From: JOPF136 sp963773835
Lineage (GTDB): Bacteria; Acidobacteriota; Terriglobia; Acidiferrales; UBA7541
Length of the DNA: 64,000 bases
NCBI GenBank assembly: GCA_963773835.1
Contig: CAVZCQ010000004.1
Coordinates: forward strand, 1,178,001 to 1,242,000
Reading direction: 5' to 3'
Made by a program: the position numbers and the translations under genes. The notes under the pieces were generated by a model. The model did no database searches and had not been told where the DNA came from. It was given only the letters and a program-made list of their open reading frames with translations. Of the stretch, positions 55,127 to 63,607 are shown one piece after another (positions within the stretch are counted from its first letter, which is position 1; each line of letters opens with the position of its first letter).

Positions 55127-56121
55127 GCACGCACCGTCAGCACGGGGCAGGGCGCGTTGGCCACCACCTGGTAGGCGACGGAACGGCTCAGCCGGGTGGC
55201 CACGCGGAGCCGGCCTGCCGCGCTGCGCACTCCGAGCACGATCAAATCCGCATTGCGGCCTTTCGCTTCCACCAGAATGCGCTCGGCGGACTCGCCGTAT
55301 TGAACCACGGGCTCGGGACGGCACCACAACTCCGCGTCGGCAGGAACCATTTCGAGAAGGGCGTGCATGGAGTCAGCAATGGACCTTCCCGGACGCGCCC
55401 GGCCCAACTGCTCGCGCCCGCCATCGAGCACGTGCATCAGGATGAGCTGCGCCTGGTTCTCCTGGGCCAGCGATATGGCGAAAGGCGCGGCGGCCTTGGA
55501 CTCCGCGCTGAAGTCGCTGGCAAAGAGCACGCGGTGGAACCGCGCACCGCCGTGCAGCCCGCTGCGCGCGCGCGGTCCGATGGTCAGGACCGGAATGGGC
55601 GATTTGCGAAAAACTTCCTCGGCCACGGAACCCAGCATCACTTTCTGAGCGCCGGTGCGGCCGTGCGTGCCGAGAACAATCATGTCCGCGTGTGCGTTTT
55701 CGATCGCTTCTGTCACCGCGGTCCACATTTCCGCGGCGCGCACCACGCTGCCTTCGTGTATGACGCCCGCAAGCTGGGATTCGGTCCGTTGCATCTCGGC
55801 TACCGCACTCTCCTCCTGGGCCTCGAGCGAGACAATCGTCGCTTCCGGCGAGGTGTACATGAACGCCTCAGGCACCAGCACGTGCAGGGCATGGACCGCC
55901 GCGCCGTATTCGCGCGCGATGGCCATGGTAAACGGCAGTGCCACCTCGGACGGCTCGGAAAAGTCGGTCAGGAAGAGGATGTTCTTCAGCAGGATTCGCG
56001 TGGCGGACTCAGCCTGGTCCATCGCCTTCCTCCCGTTCAAAGGTTTGGGGACTGAAACGTTTGCGGACGTCTCCGCCGGGAAAACGCCGGGATCAGTGGA
56101 TACATGACTTTCACTTGACAT
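55123..56121 (-). CDS. Tandem universal stress protein (two UspA domains)
   Basis: A 332-residue protein with two Usp domains. Domain 1 (residues 43-185) has ILFLTDFSEPSE and the ATP-binding G-x2-G-x9-GS motif in MIVLGTHGRTGAQKVMLGSVAEEV, followed by PVLTIG. Domain 2 starts VLFASDFSAESKAA and has LIVLGVRSAAGRLRVATRLSRSV, where the ATP motif is degenerate. Heads a two-gene operon with the acyl-CoA synthetase/GNAT gene (4-bp overlap). Tandem CRP-like boxes lie 52-87 bp upstream of the ATG. Usp proteins bind ATP or AMP and support survival under starvation or oxygen limitation. Confidence 0.92.
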   Translation of the reverse strand: MSSESHVSTDPGVFPAETSANVSVPKPLNGRKAMDQAESATRILLKNILFLTDFSEPSEVALPFTMAIAREYGAAVHALHVLVPEAFMYTSPEATIVSLEAQEESAVAEMQRTESQLAGVIHEGSVVRAAEMWTAVTEAIENAHADMIVLGTHGRTGAQKVMLGSVAEEVFRKSPIPVLTIGPRARSGLHGGARFHRVLFASDFSAESKAAAPFAISLAQENQAQLILMHVLDGGREQLGRARPGRSIADSMHALLEMVPADAELWCRPEPVVQYGESAERILVEAKGRNADLIVLGVRSAAGRLRVATRLSRSVAYQVVANAPCPVLTVRA

Positions 56122-56172
56122 AATGAGGCTCTCCTCACTTCGTTAGACTGCGCCTGCCACTTGCATCTGGCT

Positions 56173-56208
56173 GTGACTGGCCACACCGGGCAAAGTGACG
56201 AATGTCAC
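56173..56208. promoter_or_regulatory. Tandem CRP-like operators upstream of uspA
   Basis: Box 1 is GTGA-CTGGCC-ACAC (56173-56186, 7 of 8 arm bases) and box 2 is GTGA-CGAATG-TCAC (56195-56208, all 8). Offset is 22 bp. Confidence 0.65.
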
Positions 56209-56721
56209 CGTGCTGATCCAGCCGTAGGGGACGGCCCGGGCGCGCCCCGCCGACTAAGAAACGGAAGGCTCAAGGTGGGAGGTTTGACGTCGCATCCCAT
56301 GCGGTACCTGCCCCGGTGGAACGGACGGTGCGCGCTGTCTGCTCCTGCGACACAAGTTTCCCGGAAGCTGGGACAGGGAACGCGCCATGGGCCGTGTCAG
56401 GTCCTAACTGCCGCCGCTCGACGCGGTTAGAGGCGTGACTCCCGGCGTGCAGTTGCCGGTACGGTACGGGATTTCGTGCCGGGGATGCGCCGTGACGTCG
56501 CTGATGATGGCCATCCGCTGCGAGTTGCCGACACTCCGATTCGACGAGCCGGCGTCGCGCTGACGCTCGCGGCCGTGCGTGCACCCCTTTACAGTGAGGA
56601 CAGTCGCGGCACTCCCCGCGGGTGCCCGGGAGCCCCCGCCTGAAACGTGGCATACTTCCCCCGCGTAAAACCAGGAGTGGTGGGCAACCAGTCTCAATAT
56701 CTCTCATTGGGGGCGAAGGAA
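56209..56721. other. 513-bp gap with no convincing gene
   Basis: Between the uspA operators and the S10 peptidase gene I see no protein-like frame, RNA gene or strong hairpin. It presumably holds the peptidase promoter. Confidence 0.5.
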
Positions 56722-58287
56722 ATGAACAGCACTCGTATTCGGATGGGATGGATTGTGCTCGCGCTGCTCGTGGCCGGATTCCCGGCCGCCGCGCGCGCTC
56801 AGGAGGCGCCGAAGGCGCCGGAAGCAAAGCCCGCGGAGCCGCCGGAGAAGAAAGAGCCGCCGAAGGAAGAAACGTCGGCCACCGAGCACAGTATCAAGAT
56901 CGGCGGGCAAGCCGTCAATTACACCGCTACGTTCGGCTCGATTCTGATCAAAGATGAAAAGGACGAGCCCTCGGCGTTAATTTTCTACACCGCGTACACC
57001 CGGAGCGATACGAAGGACATGAGCCAGCGCCCGCTGACGTTTGCATACAACGGCGGGCCGGGTTCGGCCTCGGCGTGGCTGCACATGGGCGCGTTCGGGC
57101 CGCGGCGCGTGGTGGCGGAGGACGCCAAATCCACTCCGCCCGCTCCCTACCGGCTGGTGGACAACGCGTACAGTCTGATCGACAAAACGGATGTGGTTTT
57201 TCTCGACCCGGTGGGCACCGGGTACAGCCGCGCGGTGGGTAAAGCCACTAACAAAGAGTTCTGGGGCATCGACCAGGACGTGCATTCGCTCGCCCAGGTG
57301 ATCCGCATCTACGTGAGCCGCAACAACCGCTGGAATTCGCCCAAATACCTGCTGGGCGAAAGCTACGGAACTTTCCGCTCCGCCGCGCTGGGCAACTACC
57401 TGCAGCAGCGCGATGGCATGGAGCTGAACGGTATCGTGCTGATCTCCAACGTGCTGGACCTGAGCACGCTGACCTTCGGGCCGGGCGACGACCGCTGCTA
57501 CGTCCTCTATCTGCCGAGTTACGCGGCCACGGCGTGGTATCACAAAATGTTGAAGAATCCCCCCAGCGACGTGCACGCGTTCCTCGCCGATGCCCGGAAG
57601 TTTGCCGCGGGCGAATACGCTGCAGCGCTGATGAAAGGATCGCAGCTCACCGACGCAGAAAAAGCGGACATGGCGAAGAAACTGGCCGCCTACACGGGCC
57701 TGAGCGAGGATTACCTGATCAAAGCCAACTTGCGGGTCAACCTGGCGCAGTTCCGCGAAGAGCTGAAGCGCAGCCAGGGAGAAACCACCGGGCGCCTCGA
57801 CGCGCGCTACACCGGCTACACCTACGACCTGCTGAGCGAATTTGCCGAGTACGACCCGCAATCCACGGCCATCACCGGCGCCTACACCGCCGCCATCAAC
57901 AACTACATTCGCGAGGAACTGAAATATAAGACGGACCGGAACTACAACCTTCTGGGCGGCGAGCCCGGCCGTAACTGGGATTGGAAACGGCAGGACGCGC
58001 GGCGGGGCTTCTTCCCGGGCGCCCCCAACGTGATGGGAGACCTGTCCGAGGCGATGGTCTCCAACCCACACCTGCAAGTCGAGGTGGAGAACGGTATCTA
58101 CGACCTGGCCACACCTTTCTTCGCCACCGAATACACGATGGAGCACCTGGGCCTTCCGGCGAAACTGCAAAGCCACATCCAGGAGAAGTATTACGATGCC
58201 GGGCACATGATGTACGTCCACGAAGCATCGCTCGCAAAATTGAAGGAGAATGTGGCAAAGTTTATCGACGAAACCTCGCACCACTAA
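56722..58287 (+). CDS. Secreted S10-family serine carboxypeptidase-like protein
   Basis: A 521-residue exported protein. The signal peptide (IRMGWIVLALLVAGFPAAARAQ) is followed by a Pro/Glu/Lys-rich linker. The alpha/beta-hydrolase core has the oxyanion-site NGGPGSASAWLHMG and the nucleophile GESYGT with Ser214. Asp461 in NGIYDLATPF and His495 in AGHMMY complete the triad. Bacterial S10 peptidases of this kind remove C-terminal residues in the periplasm or outside the cell. The start ATG at 56722 follows GAAGGA and gives a proper signal; the frame is open upstream to 56647 without one. Stands alone. Confidence 0.92.
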   Translation: MNSTRIRMGWIVLALLVAGFPAAARAQEAPKAPEAKPAEPPEKKEPPKEETSATEHSIKIGGQAVNYTATFGSILIKDEKDEPSALIFYTAYTRSDTKDMSQRPLTFAYNGGPGSASAWLHMGAFGPRRVVAEDAKSTPPAPYRLVDNAYSLIDKTDVVFLDPVGTGYSRAVGKATNKEFWGIDQDVHSLAQVIRIYVSRNNRWNSPKYLLGESYGTFRSAALGNYLQQRDGMELNGIVLISNVLDLSTLTFGPGDDRCYVLYLPSYAATAWYHKMLKNPPSDVHAFLADARKFAAGEYAAALMKGSQLTDAEKADMAKKLAAYTGLSEDYLIKANLRVNLAQFREELKRSQGETTGRLDARYTGYTYDLLSEFAEYDPQSTAITGAYTAAINNYIREELKYKTDRNYNLLGGEPGRNWDWKRQDARRGFFPGAPNVMGDLSEAMVSNPHLQVEVENGIYDLATPFFATEYTMEHLGLPAKLQSHIQEKYYDAGHMMYVHEASLAKLKENVAKFIDETSHH

Positions 58288-58326
58288 TCGCGGGGGCGAG
58301 TGGAGCGGCACGTCGGGAAAACAGGA

Positions 58327-58806
58327 ATGAACCGAAAACTCAGACTTCTCGCGCTGGGCGCTGCACTCGCTGCCGCGCCCGCGCTCCTGGCCCAGAGTAG
58401 GGGCGCTGCTTGCTGCGCCCTCCTGCTCGCGCAACAGCCGCCTGCGCCCGCGCCGAACGCTCCGCCGCAACCGTCGCAGAAACCACCGCAGCAGCAGCCC
58501 GCTCCTCCGCGCACCGCGGAGCCGGACGCGGGCGCGCCGCTCAGCAAACTCGGCCTATCGGACGACCAGATGAAACAGATCCACACCTTCCGCCAGCAGG
58601 CCCAGGAACAGGTGCAGGCGGCGAGGAAAGACGCCTCGCTCACCCCGCAGCAGCAGACCCAGCAAATCCGCGAAATCCGCCACAAAGCCCACCAGCAGGT
58701 GGAAGGCGTGCTCACTCCTGAACAGCGCGAGAAGTACGACGCGTGGAGACGCGCCCACCAACGGCGGCGGCACGGACCGCCTCCAGCAAAACAGGACGGG
58801 ACGTAG
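58327..58806 (+). CDS. LTXXQ/Spy-like exported protein carrying an in-frame palindromic insert
   Basis: A 159-residue precursor with signal MNRKLRLLALGAALAAAPALLAQ. A Pro/Gln-rich linker follows, then a helical C-terminal part: LGLSDDQMKQIHTFRQQAQEQVQAARKD, LTPQQQTQQIREIRHKAHQQVEGVLTPEQREKYDAWR. The LTPEQ repeats are those of the Spy/CpxP/LTXXQ periplasmic chaperone family. Between LLAQ and QPPAP the segment SRGAACCALLLAQ is encoded largely by a 24-nt palindromic element (58397-58420), which interrupts the normal signal cleavage region without shifting the frame. The two added cysteines are unusual for this family. Confidence 0.75.
   Translation: MNRKLRLLALGAALAAAPALLAQSRGAACCALLLAQQPPAPAPNAPPQPSQKPPQQQPAPPRTAEPDAGAPLSKLGLSDDQMKQIHTFRQQAQEQVQAARKDASLTPQQQTQQIREIRHKAHQQVEGVLTPEQREKYDAWRRAHQRRRHGPPPAKQDGT
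58397..58420. repeat. 24-nt palindromic element B, copy inside a coding sequence
   Basis: It begins GTAGGGGCGCTGCTTGCTGC and ends GCCC. It is identical to the intergenic element at 14375-14398 except at one loop base. GGGCGC pairs with GCGCCC. It is read in frame and encodes most of SRGAACCAL in the LTXXQ-like protein. Confidence 0.75.
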
Positions 58807-58959
58807 CAGGTTGCTGTGGAGCGCGGCCGCGAGACGCCGCTCTCTTCCCGACGGGGACCCTCGCTGTCGCGAATACACTGGATGGGCACCGGGCCGCACC
58901 GCGAATCGTGGAGCAGGCGCCCGCCCCCAGAGCGCTTTCTGCTATCCTTTTTGACCGGA

Positions 58960-59769
58960 ATGCGGCGAAAAAAATTCCTGCACGTAATTGCCGTTCTGGG
59001 GCTCTTCCTTCTGCTGTCTGCGGCGCAATCTCCGATGCCTCCGCAGGCGCCCGGGCCGCCATCGGGAACCACACCTCCGGCGCAGAATGTCCCGCCGAGC
59101 GCGCCGCCGGCTCCGGTGGAACGGTCCGTAGCGCCCCCCGCAGTGACGGTGATTCTGGATCCGGCGCACGGCGGCGCAGACAACGGCGCGCATGGCGATC
59201 CCTCCGAAGAAGGCGCGGTGGAGAAAGACCTGGTGCTGACCATCGCCCTGGCCATGCGCCGCGAACTGGAGAGGCTCGGCGTGCGCGCGGTGCTCACGCG
59301 TCAGAGCGACGCGGACATGACCATCAACGATCGCGCCGCGCTGGCCAACGGAGCCGGCGCGGGCTTCTTTGTGACCCTGCACGTGGGTTCGAGCGGCGAA
59401 CCCAACACCGCGGAAACCTATTCATTCGGCACTCCCCAGGGCGGCGCCCCTCCGGCCTTTGTCCCGCGAGTCATTGGAATCGACGCGGTGCCCTGGAATG
59501 ATGCGCAGGGCGCCTACCTGGTGGCCAGCCGGCGCTTCGCCGAACTTCTCCAGGTGGAACTGGCGCAGAAGCTGCCGCATTCGCCGGACGTTCCCCAATT
59601 TGCCGAAGTGCGCCAGCTTCGCGTGGTGGCGCACCCCGCCGTAGCCATCGAGCTTTCCAGCGTCGCGCAGGAGGGGCCCTCCACGCTCACAAAGGCGGCA
59701 GTGCCGCTGGCCAACGCGCTGGCACGCGCCATCGCGGCCTATCGGCAGACCGCTGGAGGCAGGCCCTGA
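58960..59769 (+). CDS. N-acetylmuramoyl-L-alanine amidase (Amidase_3 fold)
   Basis: A 269-residue exported enzyme. A basic start and hydrophobic segment (RRKKFLHVIAVLGLFLLLSA) are followed by a Pro-rich linker. The zinc amidase core has VTVILDPAHGGADNGA (zinc His), the zinc Glu in EEGAVEKDLVLTIALAM, TRQSDADMTINDRAALAN, FFVTLHVGSS (zinc His) and HPAVAIELSSVA with the catalytic Glu. It hydrolyses the bond between MurNAc and the stem peptide in the periplasm. The ATG at 58960 gives the signal; the long upstream extension is not protein-like. Its stop overlaps the next ATG by one base. Confidence 0.88.
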   Translation: MRRKKFLHVIAVLGLFLLLSAAQSPMPPQAPGPPSGTTPPAQNVPPSAPPAPVERSVAPPAVTVILDPAHGGADNGAHGDPSEEGAVEKDLVLTIALAMRRELERLGVRAVLTRQSDADMTINDRAALANGAGAGFFVTLHVGSSGEPNTAETYSFGTPQGGAPPAFVPRVIGIDAVPWNDAQGAYLVASRRFAELLQVELAQKLPHSPDVPQFAEVRQLRVVAHPAVAIELSSVAQEGPSTLTKAAVPLANALARAIAAYRQTAGGRP

Positions 59770-60479
59770 TGTCGCGCGCCTTCCGCATCACGCTCCTGCT
59801 TCTCCTGCTGGCGGTGATGGCCGGTCTGTTCGAGCTGCCCACGATGCGCATGCAAGTGTCACGGTTCCAGCGCCAGGAGCAGAACGAAGAGGAGGCGCGC
59901 CGTGAAGTGATCCGGGCCATGCCGGAAGGCCGCGAGGCAAGCAAGGAAAAGGTGGCTGTATTCTGGCTGTCGGCGGACGATCCGAGTCAATTGGCCGCTG
60001 TCGAGACTCCCCTGGCCCTCGGCACGGACCCGCGCGAGCGGGCGCGGGTGGCGCTCGAAGCACTGATCACCGCCGCGCCCTCTCCGGAGCAGCGTCCCCT
60101 GCCGCTCGAAACCACGTTGCTGGCGTTCTACATGTTTCCGAACGGGACCGCCGTCGCCGATTTTTCCGACGCGCTCTCGCACCAGCTCCCCTCCGGCATC
60201 GCCTCCGAACAGCTCGCGCTCGACGCCATCACGCGCACCCTCCATGCCGCCGTGCCGCAGGTGCAGCGGTTGCGCATCCTGATTGAGGGCCAGGAAGCCG
60301 AAACCCTGGCCGGCCACGTGGACCTGACCGGCGCGTTCGACCTCTCCCAGATGACGCCGAACGCGCCTGCGGCATCCGCCGCCTCCGCCGCTCCCGAGCA
60401 GAAGCCCGCGGCGCCTGCTGCGGCTCCGCCCGCGACGACCCCTCCGGCCGCGCCGAAGCCGCATCGCCACACGCGTTGA
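59769..60479 (+). CDS. GerMN-domain protein
   Basis: A 236-residue protein with an N-terminal membrane anchor (FRITLLLLLLAVMAGLFELP), a charged stalk, and a GerMN domain. The domain includes VAVFWLSADD, LALGTDPRERARVALEALITAAP, LLAFYMFPNGTAVADFSDALSH, EQLALDAITRTLHAAVPQVQRLRILIEGQE. The end is Ala/Pro-rich. In spore formers GerM supports peptidoglycan remodelling; in non-spore formers it is often found, as here, behind an amidase gene. Probably a periplasmic cell-wall-associated protein anchored in the inner membrane. Confidence 0.85.
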   Translation: MSRAFRITLLLLLLAVMAGLFELPTMRMQVSRFQRQEQNEEEARREVIRAMPEGREASKEKVAVFWLSADDPSQLAAVETPLALGTDPRERARVALEALITAAPSPEQRPLPLETTLLAFYMFPNGTAVADFSDALSHQLPSGIASEQLALDAITRTLHAAVPQVQRLRILIEGQEAETLAGHVDLTGAFDLSQMTPNAPAASAASAAPEQKPAAPAAAPPATTPPAAPKPHRHTR

Positions 60480-60551
60480 CGGGACGTGCCGCGCCGGGCA
60501 CACTGGACCCAACGCGGGGAGTAGTCTTTCAGCCACACCGCCGGAGGCAGA

Positions 60552-61286
60552 GTGCGCAACGACGGACGTGCAGCGAATCAGTTGCGGCCCGTGCGCTTCA
60601 CCCCCGATTTCATCCCCAATGCGGAAGGCAGCGTGCTCATCGAGGTGGGAAGCACACGCGTCATCTGCACGGCCAGCCTGGAGGACGGCGTTCCCTCGTT
60701 CCTGAAAGGTTCCGGAAAGGGCTGGGTGACCAGCGAATACGGCATGCTGCCGCGCGCCACAGAATCCCGCACGCAGCGCGAGGCCTCGCGTGGGCGTTCC
60801 TCCGGCCGCACCCTGGAAATCCAGCGGCTCATCGGGCGCTCCCTCCGAGCAGTCACCGATGGCGCCGCGCTCGGCGAGCGCACCGTGTGGATCGACTGCG
60901 ACGTCATCCAGGCGGACGGCGGGACGCGCACCGCGTCCATCACCGGGGCGTTTGTGGCGCTGGCGCTGGCTTTCGAGCGTATGGTGGCGGCGCATATCCT
61001 GCGCGCCATTCCGCTGCGCGATTCGGTGGCGGCCACTTCGGTGGGCCTCGTCGATGGCGACTGCCTGCTGGACCTCTGCTACGAGGAGGATTCGCGCGCC
61101 ACGGTGGACATGAACGTGGTGATGACCGGGCGCGGCGAATTCGTCGAATTGCAGGCCACCGGCGAGGGACGTCCCTTCGCCGGTACGGAACTGGACCGCC
61201 TGCTCGAGCTGGCCGGACAGGGTACCCAGAAACTTTCCGAGGCGCAGCAGGACCTGCTGCAAATGGACTTCCGTGCCCGGCGTTAG
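60552..61286 (+). CDS. rph: Ribonuclease PH
   Basis: A 244-residue phosphorolytic 3'-5' exoribonuclease. Family landmarks are PVRFTPDFIPNAEGSVLIEVGSTRVICTASLE, GWVTSEYGMLPRATESRTQREA, RTLEIQRLIGRSLRAV, TVWIDCDVIQADGGTRTASITGAFVAL and DMNVVMTGRGEFVELQATGEG. It trims tRNA 3' ends using phosphate. GTG start at 60552 with GGAGG upstream. It overlaps the next gene (XTP pyrophosphatase) by 14 bp, the common rph-rdgB order. Confidence 0.96.
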   Translation: MRNDGRAANQLRPVRFTPDFIPNAEGSVLIEVGSTRVICTASLEDGVPSFLKGSGKGWVTSEYGMLPRATESRTQREASRGRSSGRTLEIQRLIGRSLRAVTDGAALGERTVWIDCDVIQADGGTRTASITGAFVALALAFERMVAAHILRAIPLRDSVAATSVGLVDGDCLLDLCYEEDSRATVDMNVVMTGRGEFVELQATGEGRPFAGTELDRLLELAGQGTQKLSEAQQDLLQMDFRARR

Positions 61287-61878
61287 GCTGCTGGTCGCCT
61301 CCTCCAACCGGGGGAAGATAGCGGAATTCCAGGAGCTCGCCACCCGTTCCGGAAGTGCATTGGACGTGCGGCCGCTGGCCGGATTCGACCAGTTCCCCGC
61401 CTTTGAAGAATCCGCCGAAACTTTCGCCGAAAACGCCGCGGGAAAAGCGCTGCACTACAGCCGCGGCACATCAGATTACGTCATTGCGGACGATTCAGGA
61501 CTGGTGGTGCCCGCGCTGGACGGCGAACCGGGCGTGCGCTCCAGCCGCTACGCAGGAGCGGAGTGCGACGCGGGAAAAAACATCGTAAAGCTGCTCGCCG
61601 CTCTGGCGGGAAAGGCGGGCGCGGACCGCGAGGCGCGGTTCGTTTGCGTGCTGGCACTGGCCCGCGCCGGACGCGTGACCGCTGTGTTCTCCGCCGACGT
61701 GGCTGGAACGATTCTGGAGGCGCAGCGCGGCAGCGGCGGATTCGGTTACGACCCTGTTTTCTACTTCGAACCCGCAGGAAAGACGTTTGCTGAGCTGCCC
61801 CACGCCGAGAAAAACCGGGTCAGCCACCGCGGCCGCGCGTTCGAGAAGCTGGCGGCATTCCTCGAGCAAACCCGCTAA
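61273..61878 (+). CDS. rdgB: XTP/dITP pyrophosphatase (RdgB/HAM1)
   Basis: A 201-residue protein. Motifs include LLVASSNRGKIAEFQEL, FAENAAGKALHY, VIADDSGLVVPALDGEPGVRSSRYAG, GSGGFGYDPVF and HRGRAFEKL. It hydrolyses non-canonical purine triphosphates (dITP, XTP) to monophosphates so they are not built into nucleic acids. GTG start at 61273 inside the end of rph. Confidence 0.95.
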   Translation: MPGVRLLVASSNRGKIAEFQELATRSGSALDVRPLAGFDQFPAFEESAETFAENAAGKALHYSRGTSDYVIADDSGLVVPALDGEPGVRSSRYAGAECDAGKNIVKLLAALAGKAGADREARFVCVLALARAGRVTAVFSADVAGTILEAQRGSGGFGYDPVFYFEPAGKTFAELPHAEKNRVSHRGRAFEKLAAFLEQTR

Positions 61879-61929
61879 TCGCTGTTGCGGCTGAAAAACC
61901 CCTGTGGCGCTGTGCTATATTCGCGCGCT

Positions 61930-62685
61930 GTGAGGACGAAGAAACAGAAGACGCCGAAACGCGCCCGCCGCAGCGGGAAAAGCAGCGCGAAGCCGCCGCG
62001 CTCCGCAAAGCGGACGAAACCAGCGCCGGTGGCAGGACCGGCGAAGGGCGCCACGCCGGAGCGGGTGCGCGCCATCCTCGAAAAACTGGAAGAGGCCTAT
62101 CCCGCCGCCACCTGCGCCCTGCGGCATGACAACCCCTTCCAACTGCTCATCTCCACGATTCTTTCCGCCCAGTGCACCGATGAACGCGTGAACCAGGTGA
62201 CCGCCGTGCTGTACCCGAAATACCCCAGCCCGGAAGCGTTTGCCTACGCCAATCCGCGCGAGCTGGAAAAAGAAATCCGCCCCACCGGCTTCTTCCGCAA
62301 CAAAACGAAATCGGTGATGGGCGCGAGCAAAAGGATTGTGGAGGATTTCGGCGGGAAGGTCCCCCAAACGATGGAGGAGTTGCTCACGCTGCCCGGCGTC
62401 GCCCGCAAAACCGCGAACGTCGTGCTGGGCACTGCCTTTGGAGTGGCCAGCGGCGTAGTGGTGGATACCCATGTGCAACGGCTGGCCGGGCGGCTCGACC
62501 TTTCACGGCAGCAGGATCCTAAAAAGATCGAACTGGACCTGATGCAGGCCATTCCGCAGGACCGCTGGATCCTGTTTTCCCACCAGTTGATCTGGCACGG
62601 CCGCAAGGTGTGCCAGGCGCGAAAGCCGCGCTGCGCGGAGTGCAACCTCGAAAAACTCTGCTATTCCAAAGATAAAGTGGTCTGA
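61930..62685 (+). CDS. nth: Endonuclease III
   Basis: A 251-residue DNA glycosylase/AP lyase. A lysine/arginine-rich N-terminal extension of about 40 residues precedes the conserved core. The helix-hairpin-helix has LPGVARKTANVVLGTAFG, with the catalytic lysine, and GPD-type aspartate in VVVDTHVQRLAGRLDLS. The [4Fe-4S] loop is C-x6-C-x2-C-x5-C (CQARKPRCAECNLEKLC). It removes oxidised pyrimidines. GTG start at 61930. The basic tail may help DNA binding. Confidence 0.95.
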   Translation: MRTKKQKTPKRARRSGKSSAKPPRSAKRTKPAPVAGPAKGATPERVRAILEKLEEAYPAATCALRHDNPFQLLISTILSAQCTDERVNQVTAVLYPKYPSPEAFAYANPRELEKEIRPTGFFRNKTKSVMGASKRIVEDFGGKVPQTMEELLTLPGVARKTANVVLGTAFGVASGVVVDTHVQRLAGRLDLSRQQDPKKIELDLMQAIPQDRWILFSHQLIWHGRKVCQARKPRCAECNLEKLCYSKDKVV

Positions 62686-62714
62686 GCCAACCGCGGAAGC
62701 CGGTCCTACCACCC

Positions 62715-62800
62715 GCGCTCTCTGCTGCCTTTCTCCCCTGCTTCCCTGCCTGCTTACTTCTTTCTCTCCCTGCTCTCCTCCTCGCCTTTACCTCCTGATT
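62715..62800. other. Pyrimidine-rich tract
   Basis: Almost all bases on the plus strand are C or T over about 85 bp in the gap between nth and the dUTPase-like gene, with few purine interruptions. It could serve as a rut-like Rho site or simply be low-complexity sequence. Confidence 0.5.
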
Positions 62801-62856
62801 CGACGGCGCTATAGTGGCCGCCACCCAGAGTCCGCAAAACGAAGGAGACACTCGAC

Positions 62857-63378
62857 ATGGAACCAGTGAGTGGACGGGAAGCGGCGGCGCGGCTGACCGG
62901 AATGATCAGCCCCAAGTACCAGGTCCACGGCTATGCCATCGACCTGACGGCGAAGCAGATTTATGGACTGGACCCCTCCGGACACGTGGACTTCGGAGGC
63001 ACGGAATACTCCGCCAGCGCTCTCGAGCCCGTGGCCTCGCTGCGCCGCAGCCGCGAAGATAGATACGAATGGTGGGACCTGGCCCGCGGCGCCTACGTGG
63101 TCGAATTCAACGAAAACCTGGCGCTGGCGCCCGACGAGTTTGCCATCCTGGAGCCGGACGAGCGCCTGATCCGTTGCGGCGCCTTCCACGCCACCACGTT
63201 CCTGCGCGGCCAGGGCGAGCGGCTGGAGACTCTGCTGGTGGTGGGAACGATGAGCGTGCAGATCAAACAGAACGCGCGCGTCTCGCGCGTGTGGGTTTTC
63301 CGGTTCGGCGCACCGCCCGCTGCCGCATCCGCGAGCGGAAAAAAGAAAGTCGCGAAGAAAAAGGCCGCTCGGCGTTAG
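62857..63378 (+). CDS. dUTPase/dCTP-deaminase-like fold protein
   Basis: A 173-residue cytoplasmic protein. The central part, YVVEFNENLALAPDEFAILEPDERLIRCGAF, then LETLLVVGTMSVQIKQNARVSRVWVFRF, resembles the beta-rich trimeric dUTPase/dCTP-deaminase fold. That pattern is shared with small archaeal and bacterial dUTPase-related proteins. The canonical dUTPase motif with GSSGL is not present (LLRCGA-like text instead), so enzymatic activity is uncertain. The C-terminal tail is Lys/Ala-rich (GKKKVAKKKAARR). Preceded by a pyrimidine-rich tract. Confidence 0.55.
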   Translation: MEPVSGREAAARLTGMISPKYQVHGYAIDLTAKQIYGLDPSGHVDFGGTEYSASALEPVASLRRSREDRYEWWDLARGAYVVEFNENLALAPDEFAILEPDERLIRCGAFHATTFLRGQGERLETLLVVGTMSVQIKQNARVSRVWVFRFGAPPAAASASGKKKVAKKKAARR

Positions 63379-63489
63379 CGCCTCATCCACCACGGCCTCC
63401 ATCGCGGGCCGGGCGTATTGCCCGGCTCGCACAGAGCACAGCCGCGGCGACGCGGCACAAAATCTACAGTAGAATTGTAGGAGCGGTGT

Positions 63490-63566
63490 CGGGGCGTAGC
63501 GCAGCCTGGTAGCGCGTCTGCCTTGGGCGCAGAAGGTCTCCGGTTCAAATCCGGACGCCCCGACCA
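63490..63566 (+). tRNA. tRNA-Pro (anticodon TGG)
   Basis: A complete 77-nt cloverleaf. The acceptor is CGGGGCG with CGCCCCG, the D arm GCGC-AGCCTGGTA-GCGC, and the anticodon stem TCTGC/GCAGA has loop CTTGGGC (anticodon TGG). The T arm is TCCGG-TTCAAAT-CCGGA. Discriminator A and encoded CCA follow. Confidence 0.97.
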
Positions 63567-63607
63567 TACCTTCCCGCAACCGGAACTTACAAAGTGAGCG
63601 AAGAACC

